Origin: Leishmania donovani | Lineage: Eukaryota; Euglenozoa; Kinetoplastea; Trypanosomatida; Trypanosomatidae | Direction: 5' to 3' | Length of the DNA: 35,353 nucleotides | Assembly: GCF_000227135.1 (NCBI RefSeq) | Contig: NC_018239.1 | Span: 442,117-477,469 of the forward strand | Part shown: piece by piece, positions 31,601 to 35,353 of the stretch | Position numbering within the stretch: position 1 is the first letter of the stretch | Layout: each line of letters begins with the position of its first letter | Position numbers and translations under genes: made by a program | The notes under the pieces: model-generated | Databases searched by the model: none | What the model saw: the letters and a program-made list of their open reading frames with translations, nothing else | What the model was told of the DNA's origin: nothing

Positions 31601-32867
31601 GCGCATGGCGACGAAGCAGAAGCGGAAGTGCGGACTGCCAGCAAAGGAGAAGCTCGCGTCTGACAAGAAGAAGGACGAGCTGCTGCACAAGCTGCTCGGA
31701 CAGATTTTGCCGCAGGACAAGAGGGAGAAACCTGCCGACAGTGCTGCGGCTGCGCCACCGACGCCCATCGCTGTCGAGGTGGTGGATGAAGAGTCGAAGG
31801 AAATGAAGACTGAAAACCGCACGAGCCCCCTTCGCGGACCAACCTCAACGACAGCATCGAGCCTCACCGCAACGTCACCATCCGCGGTGTCTACGGCGAC
31901 GACGGCGGACCCCAACGCCTTGCCTTCACAAGCGCGGCGTCACATCTCATTTGCGAAGGAAGTTGCCCTCTCACCGCCTGCGTCGCTGAGCTCACAGAGC
32001 ACGACGACGAGCACTCTGCCAACGACAGGGAGCAGCGCACCCGCTCTTTCGCGCAAGCTTGCCAATCCATTTGCCAAGACCTCTGTGACGCCCGTCAAGG
32101 CCGCTGACCAGGTGCGGCATACGTCGCTGTCGAACCCCCAGCAGTCGCACCATCAGCATCAATCCCAGCTGCAGGCGGCGCTTCCCACCTCTAAGCCCCA
32201 CTCCTCGACGGCAACCGCCACGGGGGCCGCCACACTCTTGGGCTCGTCGCAGCTGCACACCCCGCCGCGCACCCGCGTTGCGGCGACAAGGACGACCGCC
32301 GTTTCTGTTGTTCAAGAGAGCGACGCCGCCAAGTGTGTCTTCGCGGATGACACCACGCCGACAGGATCGCGTGTGAGTGCTGCGCGCACTCCATCCTCAC
32401 CGATCCACGGGGCAAGCCCTGTGCCCACTGCCAGCACTGGCGGCAGTGCCGTGACACCTTCCGTGTCTGCCACCACGTGCAAGCCTGACGTGCACCGTGC
32501 AGCCGCCTCGACGTCCTCTCCCGCGTTTGTCGCACGCGAGCTGCCGACCACGAGCGCCACTCTGGTGGCGAGCGACACGCCCCGTCTCAGCAGCGGCGCT
32601 TTCGATCCGTTTCTTGAGGAGCCGCGGAAATCTTTCGCTGGCACCCCCAGCTGTGAGTTTCTGATGGGCTCCCACACCAGCGCCACGTCCGCAGCGGCGG
32701 AGGCACCTATATCGGTGCAGTCACTGCTCGATGTCGGACACGGCGAAACGGCCCCGGTGGTGCGCAGCGACAGCTTCGGTGAGGCACTCCGCAAACGCTA
32801 CCGTGAGGATGAGGAAGAGGACGCCGAGGAGGCACCGCTTGCGACGCTCCCAAAGCTGTCTGTGTGA
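28635..32867 (+). CDS. Ctf4/AND-1/WDHD1-type replisome protein
   Basis: The protein has 1410 residues. Residues 1-360 form WD40-like blades (DGVVSLYSTKHWP, ALSCGRDGRILFHES, LVSLAVSPCGRYIAMASASG). An acidic linker follows at about 410-580. Residues about 590-870 match the second propeller (SepB domain) typical of Ctf4/WDHD1, including YLAYNSVGYIHC, IRYVAVATSHYLRIFSLSGL and WLGWSEDGLLHIVDTAGVVR. A helical part follows at about 910-1000 (HLLQFFDSAL, RAMELAMLMEIHDRVVKCAQ). In other eukaryotes this protein is a trimeric hub linking the CMG helicase to DNA polymerase alpha-primase in the nucleus. The last 390 residues are disordered and basic/Ser-rich, with LANPFAK near 1141 and an acidic end. No HMG box is seen, unlike vertebrate WDHD1. 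The frame upstream to TTG at 28347 is untranslated leader; ATG 28635 begins the first WD blade. Confidence 0.88.
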   Translation: MLALRDAHAHGATRVSIGGQHLLTGGADGVVSLYSTKHWPTAAALWSFRCHDGAVTDVALVDALELALSCGRDGRILFHESIADSAKLVSRVICQVTGEVRCMHMDIERRRLYIAGDSLRCLDMSQDKFQIRTIPLVVPFPLVSLAVSPCGRYIAMASASGELGVVPTHATTPAEAGATPKTQFVFRSVLSPTAKKEDTAMYRMSWCRTAISGLMLMVPTSTEVQVYALEDCDSNSSLSAPRMRAIGGLHDRHFTDLHGALVYPITKTQVACLLATRDGLFVGKVHSKTLAMSRHMSERYNTSSFSTPSSGAVVVAAAEGEDRGSTAVVTDVQVNPVNGDVAVGLTDGRISLLRRASPKAWSSGTATGSSTASMAGNADEDAEGIAEQEDKGKVDNRSMRHERRACRADKSGCGAAQTEKSDDDFIDDGSNDGTASVDSSSSASSSIASSDSGAAPEDFGKIVVDLQRDGASLHGRESERPSRWRDDEEVALAHAKREVERQRGRSRFLDDEAEEGTPSDDEEDGPGDDNVRRARGQACAPYDEEDHFGDDLSMEGHTDENGDLANVSSGRGGDSTLPVGRVPAVQDYSFQVGATPAGEEGNCYLAYNSVGYIHCSRDATTVHFHDISHPAVRLQLRDTVLMGTLSPVGAAFIVLPADPTEAQGSVDEAPRLSVLYHAFTPLGAQSEWRVALLPGETVRCMAAGIRYVAVATSHYLRIFSLSGLELAVLSKSQRIVTMVGTSSRKLMSSFKADFDPLVIISLTGTGELQMEVIDVGARTSALPPRTVPLTELPDGSTHQLQWLGWSEDGLLHIVDTAGVVRQFTEDWGGSWVPVYDPRTLVDQSYALWVYGVSESALLAYRYSRDDPSYPAAAASGLSTELVPLFLPLTRTMGEDGLERWDKLLRQQLRCDELKRHSTFYSANIAKYDEVHDHHLLQFFDSALKSQQTTRAMELAMLMEIHDRVVKCAQLANANGHVKLVPKLLALYEMRMATKQKRKCGLPAKEKLASDKKKDELLHKLLGQILPQDKREKPADSAAAAPPTPIAVEVVDEESKEMKTENRTSPLRGPTSTTASSLTATSPSAVSTATTADPNALPSQARRHISFAKEVALSPPASLSSQSTTTSTLPTTGSSAPALSRKLANPFAKTSVTPVKAADQVRHTSLSNPQQSHHQHQSQLQAALPTSKPHSSTATATGAATLLGSSQLHTPPRTRVAATRTTAVSVVQESDAAKCVFADDTTPTGSRVSAARTPSSPIHGASPVPTASTGGSAVTPSVSATTCKPDVHRAAASTSSPAFVARELPTTSATLVASDTPRLSSGAFDPFLEEPRKSFAGTPSCEFLMGSHTSATSAAAEAPISVQSLLDVGHGETAPVVRSDSFGEALRKRYREDEEEDAEEAPLATLPKLSV

Positions 32868-33599
32868 CAAGTCAGCATTCGGGGGAGCCCAGTCGGAAGC
32901 GGGTCTTCATCGCCGCTAATGTGCGTTCGTGGGGCCCATACAGTGTTGGCTGCGCACGTGGACTGGCACATGTTGCTGTTTTCTTGTTTCGGTTGGTGTG
33001 GCGACTCTGTCTTACATGCAGCAACGACGACGACAGGAAGGGCAGCCGTCTTCGTTGACCAAAGAGATGCGCATGAGCGTGAGGCGGTACGCCATTCATC
33101 CGATCACCACGTCTCGCAGATGGGAAAAGGGATGGAAGTGCGACCACCTTCGCTACCCTTTTTTGCTCTCCTACCTGCAGTGCAGGACACGCCAACGGCA
33201 CAAAAGCATGAACACCATTTTCGAGTCTCTGCCGCTGTGTGGCCGATGTGGATGGGTCGGACGGCGTTTGTGTTATGACGGGTGCACCGAAACGAACAGT
33301 GAGTCATGAAAAGTCGCGCGTGTCTTCTCCATCCCTTCTCTCTAGTGCGGTGCGGAGGTGCCGTCCGCTCACCACCACCAACACCACCGCTTCCCAACTG
33401 CACTGCAAGGACACAGCAAAAAAAAAAACTACACATCCCTCCCCGACCATGCGCCCTACAGACTCACCGCGCTTAGGCCACGTTGGCATTCTTCTAACGT
33501 ACAAGGACTTCCCCGGCTGTGCTTGAAGGAAATGCCGCCCGCGCAGCTGCGCATCGACTCGCCATTCTGAACAGAGTGAGCTTTCACGCTGTCGCTCGC
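32868..33599 (+). other. 3' untranslated region of the Ctf4-type gene
   Basis: No gene is supported. An 11-A run lies at 33418-33428, about 550 bases after the stop codon. This spacing and the A-tail are compatible with a SIDER-type short retroposon in the 3'UTR, but no diagnostic signature was identified. Confidence 0.5.
33418..33428 (+). repeat. Poly(A) run, 11 A
   Basis: An uninterrupted A-tract on the coding strand within the downstream spacer of the Ctf4-type gene. Confidence 0.9.
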
Positions 33600-33794
33600 C
33601 GTTTTTCATGGCAACTGCATGTCCTTCGATCCGTGCCGCATCACAGCCCACTCATGGGGCGGCCCACGTGAGAGGGGCCCCCATCGATCGACTTGTTGCA
33701 TCTCGATGCAACCATCCTACCACTCTTGCGAAATCAAGGACATATCCGCTGCGCGCTCATTCCGCAGCTCGGAAAGGACAACCACAGTCCGACA

Positions 33795-34147
33795 CCAGAC
33801 GGGCACCGTGACTGGAGCAGCGTTTGTGGACGCTACGCGTGCGCGTGTGGCTGGGCAGATGACGGCGCTGCCATCACGGCACCGAGGAGGCTCAGCGTAG
33901 ACCTTCGCCTAACTCGCTGGACCATGAACGCGTCTTGCGATGGTGGCGCCCGTGCTGGCCTCGAGAAGGCTGCTTCCGAGGCGGCCTTCCCCTTCATCAC
34001 GTGGAGTGGTGCCGCTGAGTGTTGTGCTCGGCAAGGCACACGGACTGCGCCACGCCCTCTGTGCTGATGACCGCACATTCCCGAAGCCCTCCACAGCCGA
34101 CGATTTCATAGGCGCCACACTACCGTCCGCCCTCTGGAAGGGAGAGC
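33795..34147 (+). repeat. Direct repeat, left copy beside gap (353 bp)
   Basis: Matches 34247-34599 base for base except G at 34142 against C at 34594. The copy ends exactly where the run of N begins. Confidence 0.95.
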
Positions 34148-34246
34148 NNNNNNNNNNNNNNNNNNNNNNNNNNNNNNNNNNNNNNNNNNNNNNNNNNNNN
34201 NNNNNNNNNNNNNNNNNNNNNNNNNNNNNNNNNNNNNNNNNNNNNN
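34148..34246. other. Assembly gap (99 N)
   Basis: A run of 99 N between two near-identical 353-bp sequences. It is probably not a real gap of this length. Confidence 0.99.
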
Positions 34247-34599
34247 CCAGACGGGCACCGTGACTGGAGCAGCGTTTGTGGACGCTACGCGTGCGCGTGT
34301 GGCTGGGCAGATGACGGCGCTGCCATCACGGCACCGAGGAGGCTCAGCGTAGACCTTCGCCTAACTCGCTGGACCATGAACGCGTCTTGCGATGGTGGCG
34401 CCCGTGCTGGCCTCGAGAAGGCTGCTTCCGAGGCGGCCTTCCCCTTCATCACGTGGAGTGGTGCCGCTGAGTGTTGTGCTCGGCAAGGCACACGGACTGC
34501 GCCACGCCCTCTGTGCTGATGACCGCACATTCCCGAAGCCCTCCACAGCCGACGATTTCATAGGCGCCACACTACCGTCCGCCCTCTGGAAGGCAGAGC
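34247..34599 (+). repeat. Direct repeat, right copy beside gap (353 bp)
   Basis: Begins exactly where the run of N ends and repeats 33795-34147 with one difference, close to the end of the left contig. Confidence 0.95.
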
Positions 34600-35019
34600 A
34601 CTGCACACGGGAGCGCTTCGTGGGTGTGTGGGCGCCCCCTCCCCCTTCCCCCCAGGAGGCAGCACACCGTGCTTGGCGCGCGACACCGCAACGAGCCGAG
34701 GATGCGGTAGTGCGAGCGGTGCGCGCGGGCGGTGCCCGGCACCGCTGGCAGGGCGCATCGCATCGCAAGGCGGCGCGACGGGGTCTACACGGATGAGCCC
34801 CACAGTGGGTGTGTGCGAAGCAAGCGGCATCCCCTACGTGCGACCTGGCTGCGCGGATGGGGCGCTGACGCCGGCGGCATGACGAGGGCAGCCCGAGTGA
34901 CACGGCCGAGTGCTCCAGACTCCGCACTGTGAAGGGCGCCCGCACCGTACTGTGGAATGCCGCGGCTTGAGGTGGTTTTGGGCGGAACGTGGCATGCAGG
35001 CGGTGTGCGCATGGCCTGC

Positions 35020-35353
35020 GAGAGCCCTGACCTGAGGCTGGCCCGCTTCCTCCCGGAGCTGATGCGGCGCCTGCACGCAGACTACCCCCTCGTGCCCGCA
35101 CGACAGACGCCACGGCTGCTGCCCTCGAGCGCGACCGTGGGCGCAGCAGGCATGCGAAGGGGGAAAGGGGAAGAGCTCGGCAGACGCTGTGCCCGATCCG
35201 ACGGCAGGACGCTTCGTTGTAGACGACCACGATGAAGCCGTGGTGCCACGGAGGCCGGTGAGCTGTGGTTGTGCACGCGTCTGTTTGTTGACGTGTTCGA
35301 GGCGCAGCGGACGCGCTGGCGCGGAAAGCGTCTCTACTAGGGATGACGAGGAA
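35020..35353 (+). repeat. Dispersed repeat, second copy of 20222-20555
   Basis: The 334 bases equal 20222-20555 apart from one transition at 35143. Both copies have the same orientation and are 14.8 kb apart. The match begins at the gap edge in copy 1 and ends at the window edge in copy 2, so the full shared length is longer. Confidence 0.95.

Larger units (their letters stand above)
33600..35353 (+). mobile_element. Repeated mobile element, copy 2 (broken by gap, runs off window)
   Basis: The last 334 bases match copy 1 at 20222-20555 with one difference. Plus-strand reading frames are protein-like but interrupted: one contains VTGAAFVDATRARVAGQMTA (about 33811-33870), which resembles the first strand of an RNase H domain with its catalytic Asp. 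Another runs 34392-34796, another about 34790-34930, and another 34957-35235. This pattern fits a retroelement whose coding region is frameshifted. DIRS/TATE-type elements carry reverse transcriptase, RNase H and a tyrosine recombinase, and the minus-strand remnant at 1-2257 would fit the same group, but no direct sequence identity between them was seen. The left boundary near 33600 is a guess. Confidence 0.45.

Overview
The window looks like nuclear chromosome sequence from a trypanosomatid, most probably Leishmania or a close relative. All five long genes are intron-less, GC-rich and on the + strand, as in a polycistronic directional gene cluster. They are separated by pyrimidine-rich spacers of 0.7 to 6.7 kb, and most starts have a polypyrimidine tract plus AG upstream, as expected for spliced-leader trans-splicing. 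Abundant tyrosine-recombinase-like element debris would suit subgenus Viannia, but that is inference.

Layout. 1-2257: decayed mobile-element sequence, best read on the - strand, with a stretch resembling the first catalytic box of a tyrosine recombinase. 3135-8228: a 1697-residue protein of unknown function. 8888-10714: a protein with an N-terminal J domain and a C-terminal C3HC4 RING. 13359-17246: a 1295-residue protein with a possible PH-like N-terminus, coiled coils with an internal repeat, and a PDZ-like C-terminus. 17247-23920: a very long spacer holding an orphan gene-start-like site (19829-19972), an assembly gap (20123-20221) and a mobile-element fragment. 23921-26950: a low-complexity protein with a C-terminal coiled coil. 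28635-32867: a Ctf4/AND-1/WDHD1-type replisome protein. 33600-35353: a second, longer fragment of the element seen at 20222, broken by a second gap (34148-34246).

The genes do not form an obvious pathway, which is normal for trypanosomatid clusters. The best leads are the J-RING fusion, the near-identical element copies and what they say about the assembly, the orphan gene start at 19883, and the PDZ/coiled-coil protein. No tRNA, rRNA or CRISPR array was recognised. All start sites were moved to the first plausible ATG; open frames extending further upstream begin at TTG or GTG and are probably untranslated leader.
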